Shown: positions 7,661 to 15,874, counted from the first letter of the stretch. The stretch: DNA of 33,858 nucleotides from CAYRJD01 sp964424585 (GCA_964424585.1 CAYRJD010000012.1:1-33858), one strand, 5' to 3'. Program-made: numbers and translations. The notes: a model not told the origin generated them from the sequence alone.

Positions 7661-8644
7661 ATGTCGAACCGAAGCGACCCAACCGACCTGCTGGCCGATG
7701 CCCGCGCGGGCAAGCGGCTGGCGCTCGCGCGGCTGCTGTCGTTGGTCGAGCGCGGCGGCGAGACGGCGCGCCAGGTCGGGTCGGTCGTCTATGAGCAGGT
7801 GGGCGGCACGCGCAGCACCACCTACAGCGTCGGCATCACCGGCGCGCCGGGAGGCGGCAAGTCGACCGTGACCACCGCGCTGGTGCACCTGCTGCGCGGC
7901 GGCGGCAACGAGCGCGAGCCGGTCGAGCGCGTCGCGGTGCTCGCCATCGATCCGTCGTCTCCTTACACGGGCGGGGCGATACTGGGCGACCGAGTGCGGA
8001 TGGGCGAGCACGCAGCAGACGAAGGCGTCTACATCCGGTCGATGGCGACACGGGGGCACATGGGCGGGCTGAGCTTGGCGACGCCCCAGGCGGTGCGGAC
8101 GCTCGACGCCGCCGGCTGGCCGCTGGTGCTGATCGAGACGGTCGGCGTCGGTCAAGTTGAGGTCGAGGTCGCCGGCGCGGCCGACACGACGGTCGTCGTG
8201 CTCAACCCCGGGTGGGGCGACGCCATCCAGGCCAACAAGGCGGGGCTGATGGAGGTGGCAGACGTCTTCGTGATCAACAAGGCCGACCGGCCCGGGCTCG
8301 ACGACACCGTGCGTGACGTTCGCCAGATGCTCGACATGTCGGACGGGCTGGCGTGGACGCCGCCGGTGATCGCGACGGTCGCTACCGACGGCGACGGCAT
8401 CGACGAGCTGCTCGATGCGATCGACGAGCATCGGGCGCATCTCGAACGCTCGGGCGAGCTAGTCGAGCGGCGGCGGACGCGAGCGGTCGACGAACTCACC
8501 GAGGTGCTGTGGCGGATGCTGGAGGCGCGAGTGCGTGCGCACCAAGACGGCGACGCGCTGGCTGCAGCGACCGAGTCGGTGGCGGCTGGCGTGGTCGATC
8601 CGTATGAAGCGGCGTCGACGTTGGTCGAGGCCGCGCTCGGCTAG
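7661..8644 (+). CDS. meaB: MeaB/ArgK-type P-loop GTPase, methylmalonyl-CoA mutase chaperone
   Basis: G-protein chaperone that gates cofactor loading and protects adenosylcobalamin-dependent methylmalonyl-CoA mutase. The 327-residue product has Walker A GAPGGGKST (61-69), the switch-region Asp in AIDPSSPYTGGAILGD (95-110), ETVGVGQ (159-165), PGWGDAIQANKAG (183-195) and the guanine-specificity motif NKAD (206-209), all in the order seen in the family. A C-terminal helical dimerisation region follows. ATG at 7661 lies six bases after the murA stop, so the two are probably co-transcribed although functionally unrelated. No mutase gene is in the window, so the partner must lie elsewhere. Confidence 0.93.
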   Translation: MSNRSDPTDLLADARAGKRLALARLLSLVERGGETARQVGSVVYEQVGGTRSTTYSVGITGAPGGGKSTVTTALVHLLRGGGNEREPVERVAVLAIDPSSPYTGGAILGDRVRMGEHAADEGVYIRSMATRGHMGGLSLATPQAVRTLDAAGWPLVLIETVGVGQVEVEVAGAADTTVVVLNPGWGDAIQANKAGLMEVADVFVINKADRPGLDDTVRDVRQMLDMSDGLAWTPPVIATVATDGDGIDELLDAIDEHRAHLERSGELVERRRTRAVDELTEVLWRMLEARVRAHQDGDALAAATESVAAGVVDPYEAASTLVEAALG

Positions 8645-8649
8645 GCGGC

Positions 8650-8671
8650 GGCTCGGTTTGAGCCTTGTCTT
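8650..8671 (+). terminator. Weak hairpin between convergent genes
   Basis: A five-base stem (8650-8654 with 8660-8664) with a five-base loop is followed by a T-rich run. It sits in the 32-base gap between the meaB stop and the convergent stop at 8677 and may end meaB transcription. The stem is short. Confidence 0.25.
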
Positions 8672-8676
8672 CGCTC

Positions 8677-9813
8677 TCAGTCCAACTCGCCGCGAGCCAG
8701 CGCGAACACGGCTTCGCGCTCGGCTGGCATGAGATCGCGCGACAACAACCTGAGTTCGGCGGCGTGCCGGAGCTGATCTTGTATTTCGTCGTCGCCGAAC
8801 GCCACCAGGAACGCCCGGGCGAACTGCCGTCGCCACGCGTTCACCATCGCTCTGGTCGTCGCTCCGCCCGGCCCCGGCGAGGTGCGCAAGATCGTGTAGG
8901 TGACCGCGGCATCGAACGCGCAGTTGCCGCGGCCAGCGTTTTCCCAGTGGGTGACGACAGGGCCAGCGGGCGTCATGCGGACGTTGTTGGGGTGGAAGTC
9001 GAGGTGGCACACCGACGTGCCGTCGCTGACCTGCGGCCAGTGCGCCGGCGCCTCGATTTCGCCGAGCTGGCGATGCAGCCGAGCGAGCGCCTTGGCGTGG
9101 CTGCGCACGAGCCACGGCTTTTGAAGCACCTCATCGAGCATCGACGGCCCCGACAGTCGCTCCATGACCAGCTGGTTGGGTTCGGGCTGACCGAAGGTGT
9201 CGGCGACGGGAAAGCCGTGGCTGCGGACGTGCTCCATCGCGGCTGCTTCGTGGCCGAGATCGTTGCCCGCGACGCTGATGCGGACGACCCGCTCGCCGTA
9301 GGTGCGTAGCTCGGAGTTGTGGCCGCTGCCGAGCAGCTGGCCTGGCTCGGGCTCGCCGTCGGGTTGGTCGGCTGTGTCGGCTCGTTCCATGAGTTTGGCG
9401 CGCAGGCGGTGGAGGTCGCCCTTGAAGATCTTTCGCAGCACTCGCTTGGCGGCGGGTTCGGCGAGCGTTCCGCCGAAGCGGAGCGGCAGCGCGAGCCGTT
9501 CGGCCCAGATGAGGCGGGTGCCGTCGTCGGTCGGTTCGAGGGTGAACCGTCCGGTTCCGGCGACCGAGCCCGAGTGCTCGACCGCTAGCACGTGCGGCGG
9601 TTCCCACTCGGTGACCGTCATGACGTCGGTGGTCTTGAACGGGCCGACCTTGGTGACGCACTCGAACGCTGTGCCGACGCCGGACGTGGCTTGCGTGGTG
9701 AGTTCGATGCTGAGTGCGTCTGCCATCCACTCGGTGCCGCGGCGCAGGTCGCTCACGTAGTCCCACACCGTCTCGGGCGGATATGGCAACTCGATGACGA
9801 CCTCGATTCGCAT
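8677..9813 (-). CDS. START-like (SRPBCC) domain fused to an aminoglycoside-phosphotransferase-like domain with altered catalytic residues
   Basis: A 378-residue fusion. Residues 1-145 look like a polyketide-cyclase/SRPBCC ligand-binding fold (PPETVWDYVSDLRRGTEWM at the start, a typical entry helix). Residues 160-375 resemble the APH/choline-kinase fold: a possible helix-C Glu at 189, LVMERLSG hinge, and the catalytic loop HLDFHPNNVRM (His270, Asp272, Asn277). The metal-binding segment, usually IDWxNAxRGD in this family, reads THWENAGRGN here, so the Asp equivalent to kinase DFG is His289 and the following RGD is RGN. The kinase half may therefore be inactive or use another mechanism. ATG 9813 has GGAG upstream. 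It is the last gene of a minus-strand run; its role is unknown. Confidence 0.75.
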   Translation of the reverse strand: MRIEVVIELPYPPETVWDYVSDLRRGTEWMADALSIELTTQATSGVGTAFECVTKVGPFKTTDVMTVTEWEPPHVLAVEHSGSVAGTGRFTLEPTDDGTRLIWAERLALPLRFGGTLAEPAAKRVLRKIFKGDLHRLRAKLMERADTADQPDGEPEPGQLLGSGHNSELRTYGERVVRISVAGNDLGHEAAAMEHVRSHGFPVADTFGQPEPNQLVMERLSGPSMLDEVLQKPWLVRSHAKALARLHRQLGEIEAPAHWPQVSDGTSVCHLDFHPNNVRMTPAGPVVTHWENAGRGNCAFDAAVTYTILRTSPGPGGATTRAMVNAWRRQFARAFLVAFGDDEIQDQLRHAAELRLLSRDLMPAEREAVFALARGELD

Positions 9814-9887
9814 GGCGTGGCTCCGTTAGTGGTGTGTTGGTCGTCGGTTGCGCAGCGCAGCCTACGGCCTCGAGGTGGCGACTCGGG

Positions 9888-10835
9888 CTAGTGCTGGGGT
9901 CTGGCCGGGCGAGGTGGCTTGATGTACCGCGACACGTGGGCAGCGCTGTCGGCGGTGAACGGCTCGCCGCGCCAGGTCGCTCGGCGTTCGGCGAGTTCGA
10001 GCCCGACGGCGCGCGCCATCACGTCGAGCTGATCGGGCGTGACGTAGCGGATCGACCACGGCCTGACGTCGGGCATCTCGTCTTGCCTGGCATCGTCGCC
10101 GAGCACAACGATCTCGCCGTCGATGCGTTGGTCGCGACCGAAGCGGACCACCCGATTGACGCGCCGCCCCGCTCGCTGCGCTTCGTTCGCGTGCCCCTCC
10201 CCAACTGTCGGGCCGCCAACCCCGACCACCTCGCCGCTCGTGTGCCCTTCGCCCGCCTGGAGTTCGCAGTTCGTCAACAGGTCGGCGCGGGGCACGAACG
10301 CCTCGATCACCAAGCTGCCCGTCGGGCTCAACCGTCGTGCGGCGAGCGCGACGCACGCCCGCTGCGCCTGTTCGGTGAGCAGGTTGAAGAACGTGTTGTA
10401 GGCGGCGAAGATGACCTCAAACGAGCCAGCTGGCAACGCCTTCGACATGTCGCACCGCGTCGCCCGCACCAGCTGGCGAGTGTCGTTCGCCCGGAGTCGC
10501 TCAAGCATCGCGGCCGAGTTGTCGACGCCTTCGACGGTGAAGGCCCTCCGCTCGTCCCCTTGCGCGCCCCGCTCCGCCAAGCAAACGCCTCGTTCCGCCA
10601 ACGAAACGCCTCGCTCCGCCAACGGAATAGCCAGCCGGCCCGTCCCCACGCCCAGCTCCAACACCCGCCGCTCCGCCGCTCCTCCCCCAACCAACCCGGC
10701 AATCGCCTCCACCATCGCCTCCACGTCATCCAGCTCGCCGTACCACTCGTCATACACATCGGCAAACACTTCCCCATACCCAACCGCGCCCTCGCCGCGC
10801 TCGCCCACCGTCCCTGCACTCGACGTGCTCACCAC
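9888..10835 (-). CDS. Class I SAM-dependent methyltransferase
   Basis: About 315 residues. The fold signature is VLELGVGTGR (motif I, glycine-rich SAM loop), EGVDNSAAML (motif II, Asp contacting ribose), and FEVIFAAYNTFFNLL (motif IV region). The substrate is not predictable; the overall form resembles small-molecule methyltransferases of the methyltransf_25 type. A heptad repeat LAERGVS / LAERGVC / LAERGA sits between motif I and the next strand. It comes from a 21-base tandem triplication and lengthens a loop near the SAM pocket. The start is uncertain: GTG 10835 or 10832 is preferred over a TTG at 10862. The gene lies beside the AT-rich island but has the normal high-GC composition. Confidence 0.8.
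   Translation of the reverse strand: MVSTSSAGTVGERGEGAVGYGEVFADVYDEWYGELDDVEAMVEAIAGLVGGGAAERRVLELGVGTGRLAIPLAERGVSLAERGVCLAERGAQGDERRAFTVEGVDNSAAMLERLRANDTRQLVRATRCDMSKALPAGSFEVIFAAYNTFFNLLTEQAQRACVALAARRLSPTGSLVIEAFVPRADLLTNCELQAGEGHTSGEVVGVGGPTVGEGHANEAQRAGRRVNRVVRFGRDQRIDGEIVVLGDDARQDEMPDVRPWSIRYVTPDQLDVMARAVGLELAERRATWRGEPFTADSAAHVSRYIKPPRPARPQH
10570..10632. repeat. 21-base tandem triplication in the methyltransferase gene
   Basis: Three diverged copies (10570-10590, 10591-10611, 10612-10632) encode the LAERG heptads on the minus strand. The unit is seven codons, so the frame is kept. Confidence 0.85.
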
Positions 10836-10911
10836 ATCACACTCGAATGCCAACTCTCTCAATGGCCAGTCCCTAGCGTTGCCATCGGCAACTGATCATG
10901 CCTCGCACGCG

Positions 10912-11499
10912 TCAAACGCGAATCGATGACATTCGAAAGAGGTTGATCATCCTATGACACAACACGTCTTGCAGTCGGCAAAGGGTTGGAATCGAATAGT
11001 TCACGGGATTGGCTGGAAGTTGTCCTTGACGTCTTTCCTCTGACAGCACAAAACCTCTAGCGAGTTTCGCTGACGCGACCAATAGATAATCTACCTGGCT
11101 AACTCGGAATTCGTCATCCTGGTGCCTTGGCTCTGGCACATACAGTCCCATTAGCTCTTCTCGTCGCGCATACTCTTCCCGCGTCGGTGCCCTAGATTGC
11201 ACGCATGGCTGCCGCCGAAACCACGTTAGGGGATACATGCCTTCGACATAGCATTGGTCGATGCCGTCCTCTGTCTCATCATTCTCCGACGCTTCCAGTG
11301 GTGCCTGATCCGCCTGTGCCTTTTTCTTGGCCCGAGGATAAATCTCTCTAAACTCTTGTTCGACCTCAGGGAACAAAACTACAGTGATCTCTATCTGCGA
11401 AAACTCGCGGTACAAACTCGGGAAAACATCAAAGGGATACATCTCAACACACATAGCCACAAGCGAGGACGTGTCCGCAAAGCATTCCATCTCAAGCAT
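10912..11499 (-). CDS. DUF4411-type PIN-like protein, candidate toxin or nuclease
   Basis: A 195-residue protein resembling the DUF4411 PIN-like group. Seen: an N-terminal acidic strand CFADTSSLVAMC (Asp9) followed by MYPFDVFPSLYREF, which is typical of that group, then FPEVEQEF (Glu45/Glu47) and a late SQVDYLLVASAKL (Asp137). These acidic positions would form the metal site of a PIN-like ribonuclease. ATG 11499 overlaps the upstream metallopeptidase gene by eight bases; ATG 11490, one base after its TGA, is equally plausible. The tight coupling and the pairing of XRE/COG2856 with a PIN-like partner point to a type II toxin-antitoxin-like module. Codon use is clearly AT-richer than its neighbours. 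Activity is inferred, not shown. Confidence 0.72.
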   Translation of the reverse strand: MLEMECFADTSSLVAMCVEMYPFDVFPSLYREFSQIEITVVLFPEVEQEFREIYPRAKKKAQADQAPLEASENDETEDGIDQCYVEGMYPLTWFRRQPCVQSRAPTREEYARREELMGLYVPEPRHQDDEFRVSQVDYLLVASAKLARGFVLSEERRQGQLPANPVNYSIPTLCRLQDVLCHRMINLFRMSSIRV

Positions 11500-12709
11500 C
11501 TTGCGCCAAAACTTGCTGGATGCTCAACTCAGTGAGCTTGCAGGCCTTCACTAGACTGATATGTCCCGCATAGTAGGCATCTAAGACCGTATTGACATAT
11601 CGATCACCAAATTGTCGCGCGACCTCACGACGACGGACGCGCTTGCCGCCTCCTGTCGCCTTAGGCTTGGGCTCTTGACTCTCGCGAGTATAATGGTGAT
11701 TCAAGGACTCGAACTGTTGATCGGTCAGCTTGGTTGCTAACTTGAGCCGAATGGCGGCCGACCAAAGGTTCAACTCCCACCTGCGCGTATACTTAGCAAC
11801 TTCCTCCTCAAATTCGACAACATCCGTAATGTTCGACGCATCAAACGTTCGCCTGAGCGCGTCCCACCTACTGTTCCTCCACAGGATACACGCAGCGAGA
11901 CGATCGCACATGATTTCTACTGCCTCGCTGGGCGCGCTGTGATCTACGACTGGCCTACTGTCGTAGCTCACGGTCTTCGTTAGAAGGTGCCCTAACTCAT
12001 GAAACAGCGTGAACGAGCGATCGCCTGGAAGGTCGCTTCCGTTTATGACAAGTATCGGCAAACGGTCTTTCGGAACGGCGAACCCTCTAAATTGGTGCCG
12101 GTCGATCTTTGACCAATGACTATATGGGCTGGTGCAGAATACATGAACACCACTTTCTTCAACAGCACTTCGACGGTCCTCAAATTTGGCTACGCTATTG
12201 TCAAGCCCCAACCAGCTTACAATCTTGTCGGCTGCTAGCTCCAAGTCGCCGTCACTAATGTCACCGTCACTTGGCAAGTTCACTGGTGGATCGAAGGCTA
12301 CGATGTCGAGTTCGAGGTCTTCGGCAAGCTCAATCGTCAGGGCCCGCATTGAATCCACACGAACGAGCAAACGACGCGTCAGATAGTCGAACTCAGGCTC
12401 GACGTCTTCAAACTTGCGAAACTCGGGAACCTGCAAGTCAAACTGAAGTGATTTTGGTAGCTCCTGTTCCTGCAACACCCAACAAGGAACCATGTATAGC
12501 TTCGCGAGGCGTTCGAACTCCCGGTATGTGGGGTGCCACTGGCCGGCTTCCAGCTCGGCGATGTGATCCAGCTTGGAGCGGCGTGCAGCTTCTTCGAGCG
12601 AGAGGCCGACCTGCTCGCGGGCGGCGCGGGCGGTCTCGGGCACGACAGTGTGGACACGGTTCTTGGCGGTCAGCGTCTTACTCAAGCTGTCTGTGGCTTG
12701 TGGGCTCAT
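11492..12709 (-). CDS. XRE-family regulator fused to ImmA/IrrE-type zinc metallopeptidase
   Basis: A 405-residue protein. Residues 24-80 form a helix-turn-helix of the XRE type (ARAAREQVGLSLEEAARRSK, then a recognition helix region). Residues 180-275 form the COG2856 peptidase domain, with the zinc motif FHELGHLL (His237, Glu238, His241) and a downstream EIMCDRLAACIL helix. The C-terminal 60 residues include a basic linker and a conserved-looking tail GDRYVNTVLDAYYAGHIS. Such proteins act as cleavable or cleaving regulators (ImmA, IrrE) or as antitoxin-like partners. ATG 12709 has GAGG upstream. It overlaps the PIN-like gene by eight bases. The 5' 100 bases or so are GC-rich, but the rest is markedly AT-richer than the window, suggesting transfer. 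Confidence 0.82.
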   Translation of the reverse strand: MSPQATDSLSKTLTAKNRVHTVVPETARAAREQVGLSLEEAARRSKLDHIAELEAGQWHPTYREFERLAKLYMVPCWVLQEQELPKSLQFDLQVPEFRKFEDVEPEFDYLTRRLLVRVDSMRALTIELAEDLELDIVAFDPPVNLPSDGDISDGDLELAADKIVSWLGLDNSVAKFEDRRSAVEESGVHVFCTSPYSHWSKIDRHQFRGFAVPKDRLPILVINGSDLPGDRSFTLFHELGHLLTKTVSYDSRPVVDHSAPSEAVEIMCDRLAACILWRNSRWDALRRTFDASNITDVVEFEEEVAKYTRRWELNLWSAAIRLKLATKLTDQQFESLNHHYTRESQEPKPKATGGGKRVRRREVARQFGDRYVNTVLDAYYAGHISLVKACKLTELSIQQVLAQDA

Positions 12710-12742
12710 GTTGCCTCGGCGGGGTCTTCGGTGCCTGCTGGA

Positions 12743-12766
12743 AGGATAGGCAGAGCGTATGACGCT
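12743..12766 (-). promoter_or_regulatory. Candidate promoter and operator of the TA-like operon
   Basis: On the minus strand a TATCCT -10-like box (12743-12748) lies upstream of the XRE gene. Just upstream of it is an inverted repeat AGCGT-ATG-ACGCT (12754-12766), in the spacer where an autoregulating XRE protein would bind. Both are short, so this is tentative. Confidence 0.3.
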
Positions 12767-12807
12767 ACAGAGTACGGGCGGGGGAGCTTGCGGCGGAACT
12801 CTTGCGG

Positions 12808-14103
12808 TCAGCGGTGGGTCGTTGGGTGGTCGCTCAGCAGGAGGCGGAGGTGGTTGAGGGCGGAGATGGTGGCGAGCTGGCGGCCGCCTTCGAGGGCGTC
12901 GGGCACGCGGAACGTGACGGTTGCGTCGGTGTCACCGGCTGAGGTGAGGCCGGCGACGGCGACCTCCACCGGGCGCACCGATGACTCGGGGAGCCCGAGA
13001 CGCAGGGCTAGGCCGACGGATGCGCCGAAGTCGCTTCGCGCTTGCTCGGCGAAGCTCGTCGCGGAGCGTTCGGCCAGCACGTCGGCGGCGGTGGGTTCGT
13101 GGACGGTCGCGCCGGCGAAGACGCTTGCGGGCTGGGAGACGGCGGGCTGGGCAGCGGCAGGCTGGGAGGCACCGAGCTGAGCAGCGGCGGGCCGGGCGGC
13201 AGCGGCGCTCAGGCGGGAAGAGACGTAGCCGCCGGTGCCGACCTCGGCAACGGCAAGCGTCAAACCCCGCTCGGCCAGCAGCCGCAGCACGACCTCCTCC
13301 ATCGACTCGTTGTCGTCGGAAAACACCAGCGACCCCAACAGCGCGCTCAGCCGCTCTGCTTCGTCGTCGATCACCGCCTGCACCGCATCAGCGTCAGGGC
13401 CCCGCGCCGTGATGCGCACGCGAATGCCTTCCACTCCGCTCGCGAGCAACGCCAAGGTGGCGTGACCCGACCGGTCAAGCTCGTCGATGCGAGCCTCTAG
13501 CCGCTCCGCCAAACCCGACTCGCTCTCGCCCCACGTGCGCAGCACTCGACTGGCAATCACGTCGCTGTGCCCCGCTCGACGACGCAGGTCGCCGAGCACC
13601 GTGCCCGACACCATCGCCATCATCTCTCTCGGTACGCCCGGCACCAAGTAGAAGACCACCGACCCTCCGCCCGGCCGCTCCACCTCAGCAATCAAGCCCG
13701 GCGCAGTGCCCGGCATCTGCTCCATCACCCGACATCCCGCAGGCACCATCGCCTGACGCAGGTTGTTTTCCGGCATCGTGCGACCACGGCTCGCGAACAT
13801 CGCCCGAATGCGCTCGGCAATGGCCTCGTCGAAACCAAGAGGCACGCCCATCACCTCCGCCAGCACGTCACGGGTGATGTCGTCGTGGGTCGGCCCCAGC
13901 CCGCCGCAAACCACCACCGCGTCGCTGCGGTCGATGGCCTGGCGGAAAGCCCCCGCTATTCGCTCGGCGTTGTCGCCAACCTTCGACTGATGAAAGCAGT
14001 TGATGCCGTGACCCGCCAGCTGCTCACCCAGCCACGACGAGTTGGTGTCGACGATCTGACCCAGCAGCAGCTCGGTGCCCACGGCGATGACCTCGCAGTT
14101 CAT
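12808..14103 (-). CDS. cinA: CinA-family protein with a degenerate C-terminal NMN-deamidase domain
   Basis: A 431-residue protein. The N-terminal half is an intact CinA/COG1058 domain (VIAVGTELLLGQIVDTN at 5-21 and CGGLGPTHDDIT at 66-77), associated with ADP-ribose/nucleotide pyrophosphatase activity. The C-terminal half normally carries NMN deamidase (PncC) with AESCTGG; here that reads AEVGTGG (286-292), so the catalytic Ser is Val and the neighbouring Cys is Gly. It is followed by a low-complexity Ala/Gln/Ser/Pro insertion (about 301-328), where the family has a conserved strand. The deamidase half is probably inactive. ATG 14103 overlaps the pgsA stop as ATGA, giving translational coupling. 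In many actinobacteria recA follows cinA; here an AT-rich TA-like island follows instead. Confidence 0.88.
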   Translation of the reverse strand: MNCEVIAVGTELLLGQIVDTNSSWLGEQLAGHGINCFHQSKVGDNAERIAGAFRQAIDRSDAVVVCGGLGPTHDDITRDVLAEVMGVPLGFDEAIAERIRAMFASRGRTMPENNLRQAMVPAGCRVMEQMPGTAPGLIAEVERPGGGSVVFYLVPGVPREMMAMVSGTVLGDLRRRAGHSDVIASRVLRTWGESESGLAERLEARIDELDRSGHATLALLASGVEGIRVRITARGPDADAVQAVIDDEAERLSALLGSLVFSDDNESMEEVVLRLLAERGLTLAVAEVGTGGYVSSRLSAAAARPAAAQLGASQPAAAQPAVSQPASVFAGATVHEPTAADVLAERSATSFAEQARSDFGASVGLALRLGLPESSVRPVEVAVAGLTSAGDTDATVTFRVPDALEGGRQLATISALNHLRLLLSDHPTTHR

Positions 14104-14747
14104 GCGCCAGCCCGGCCCTCTGCCCGCCCGCCAGCCCGGCCCGCTGCCCGCCAAAAGTCGCGCCCACCACGCAGCTCGCCAGCCGCGCGCAGATACGACC
14201 ATCCCGTCAGCAGCGTCAGCACGACCGACACCCACAGCGTGAGCGTCGCCACCCAGTGAGCGTTGCTCGCCACCGGCGGCATCACCGCGAACCCGATCGC
14301 CCACAGCTGAACGAATGTCTTGTACTTCGCCGCCCGCGTCGCGGGCACCGCCACCCCGCGTCGTCCCAGCAGCGACCGCAAGCCGCTCACCGCCAGCTCG
14401 CGAGCCACGATGATCGCAACCGGCACTACGCCAAACGACCCCAACGCGACCAGCGTGATCATCCCGCCTGCGACGAGCACCTTGTCGGCGAGCGGATCGA
14501 GAAACGCCCCCGAGCGGGTCTGCCCGTGACGACGAGCCAGGTAGCCGTCGACGAAATCGGTGGCGCCAATCGCGAACCCGACGCCGAACGCCGCCCACGA
14601 CGGACCGTCGGCCCGCACCAGCAGCGCCACGAAAACCGGCGTGGTCGCGATGCGTGCGAGCGTCACCGCGTTCGCCGGCGTGGCGAGCGCGCTCGGCCCG
14701 TACACCCTCCGGTCGGCGTCGGTTCGTTCGGCTGCTGCAGCGCTCAT
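14100..14747 (-). CDS. pgsA: CDP-diacylglycerol--glycerol-3-phosphate 3-phosphatidyltransferase
   Basis: Makes phosphatidylglycerol phosphate from CDP-diacylglycerol and glycerol 3-phosphate, the committed step to phosphatidylglycerol and cardiolipin, in the inner membrane. The 215-residue protein has several hydrophobic segments and the full CDP-alcohol phosphatidyltransferase motif: Asp64, Asp67, Gly68, Ala71, Arg72, Gly80, Asp84, Asp88 within DFVDGYLARRHG and SGAFLDPLAD. A genomic position next to cinA supports PgsA over other CDP-alcohol transferases. The last 20 residues are a Gly/Ala/Arg-rich repeated tail (RAAGRAGGRAEGRAGA) likely grown by slippage. It is divergent from the M48 gene across about 70 bases and its stop overlaps the cinA start. 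Confidence 0.92.
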   Translation of the reverse strand: MSAAAAERTDADRRVYGPSALATPANAVTLARIATTPVFVALLVRADGPSWAAFGVGFAIGATDFVDGYLARRHGQTRSGAFLDPLADKVLVAGGMITLVALGSFGVVPVAIIVARELAVSGLRSLLGRRGVAVPATRAAKYKTFVQLWAIGFAVMPPVASNAHWVATLTLWVSVVLTLLTGWSYLRAAGELRGGRDFWRAAGRAGGRAEGRAGA

Positions 14748-14818
14748 CGGGCCGTCAATGTAAACGTGCGCACCGCCAACTACCGGCGAAGTCCGACCCC
14801 TTACCTAGTCTCTAGCCC

Positions 14819-15874
14819 GTGGAACACGCGCCGGCACCTAGATCGAGAGGACCGACGGCGGCCGACACGCGCCACGACGCGCAGCTACCGGCGCGCCAAA
14901 CCGAAACCAAACAGAGACGCTTCCGGGCGGACTGGCCAACGGTCGCCTCGGCGATCGTGCTCTTGTTGCTCGCTCCGATATCGCTGGCGTGCATCGTCCC
15001 GTTCGCCTTCCTGATCGCCGCGCCTCTGCCGGGCGTGTGGTGGCACTACTCCATCGCCTACTACGCCGTCGTGCCGCTCGCCCTGCTGCCCGGAATGCAC
15101 TGGTTGCAGCTCTGGATCGTAGGAAGCGGCACCCGTGATCCGAGCGTCAACGAATCGGCAAAGCTCAACCTGGCGTGGCGCAACGTGCTGAAGCAAGCAG
15201 ACCTCAAAAGGCCTAGCCGCCTCCGCCTGCGGGTCACCGACAGCGCCGACCTGAACGCGGAAGCTCGCGGCGCGCACCTGGTGGTCGTAACCACAGCCGC
15301 ACTCACCATCCTGTCGGCAAGCGAACTCGAAGGCGTGTTGGCGCACGAACTTGGGCACCATCGCGGCTTTCACTCCGTCGCTGGGCTGACCTGGCACTGG
15401 CTGCAGCAGCCCCTCTTCTGGACACAACGGGCAGCGCTGTTGTTGATGGCGGTAGGAAACTGGCTCGGATGGCTCGCGGCCAACGTGATGAATGTCTTTG
15501 GTCGGTCCGGCTGGGTCGTCTTGGTGGGGCTCTTACTGCAAGTGCTGCTCTGGGCGACCACCTGGGCGCTCGTCGCGCTGTCGTGGGTGATCTACGGCAT
15601 CACGAAGGGAGCGGCGCTCCTCATGCTGTGGATGAAGCGACGAGCAGAGTTTGTAGCGGACCGCCACGCGGTTCAGCTGCGCTACGGACCGCATCTGCTG
15701 GCTGCGTTTGACACGCTCGAAACTGACTACGGCGAGCCAGAATCGACTCCCGGGTGGACTTCGTTGATGTGGAGCACCCATCCTCCGATGGCAAAACGGC
15801 GGGTCAAGGTGATCGAGGAGATGGAACGCCTCCGCGTCGAGAGAGAGCACGAGGCCCCGGAGAGGTCGCGATGA
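14819..15874 (+). CDS. M48-family (HtpX/Ste24-like) membrane zinc peptidase
   Basis: A 351-residue integral membrane metalloprotease. Two hydrophobic segments lie at about 43-70 and 78-100. The zinc motif HELGHH is at 176-181 (His176, Glu177, His180), and the third ligand is Glu277 in AEFVADRHAV (276-285), with two more membrane segments between (about 205-260). This is the standard M48 layout, implying cleavage of misfolded membrane proteins or peptides at the cytoplasmic side. The start is GTG 14819; a TACCTA sequence lies about 11 bases upstream and no ribosome-binding site is visible. The stop overlaps the next gene (ATGA, 15871-15874), so it heads a three-gene plus-strand operon with the aminotransferase and polymerase. 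Confidence 0.85.
   Translation: MEHAPAPRSRGPTAADTRHDAQLPARQTETKQRRFRADWPTVASAIVLLLLAPISLACIVPFAFLIAAPLPGVWWHYSIAYYAVVPLALLPGMHWLQLWIVGSGTRDPSVNESAKLNLAWRNVLKQADLKRPSRLRLRVTDSADLNAEARGAHLVVVTTAALTILSASELEGVLAHELGHHRGFHSVAGLTWHWLQQPLFWTQRAALLLMAVGNWLGWLAANVMNVFGRSGWVVLVGLLLQVLLWATTWALVALSWVIYGITKGAALLMLWMKRRAEFVADRHAVQLRYGPHLLAAFDTLETDYGEPESTPGWTSLMWSTHPPMAKRRVKVIEEMERLRVEREHEAPERSR

Noticed and set aside
6980..8440. Long open frame antisense to murA and meaB
   Set aside because: Overlaps two clear enzymes; composition is Arg/His/Ala-rich without any family motif.
10900..12710. Prophage or integrative element around the AT-rich pair
   Set aside because: No integrase, capsid, tRNA target or flanking direct repeat is visible; only the two genes differ in composition.
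14104..14598. Extended N-terminus for CinA upstream of ATG 14103
   Set aside because: It lies entirely over pgsA; the ATGA overlap and the conserved MNCEVIAVGTELL start argue for 14103.
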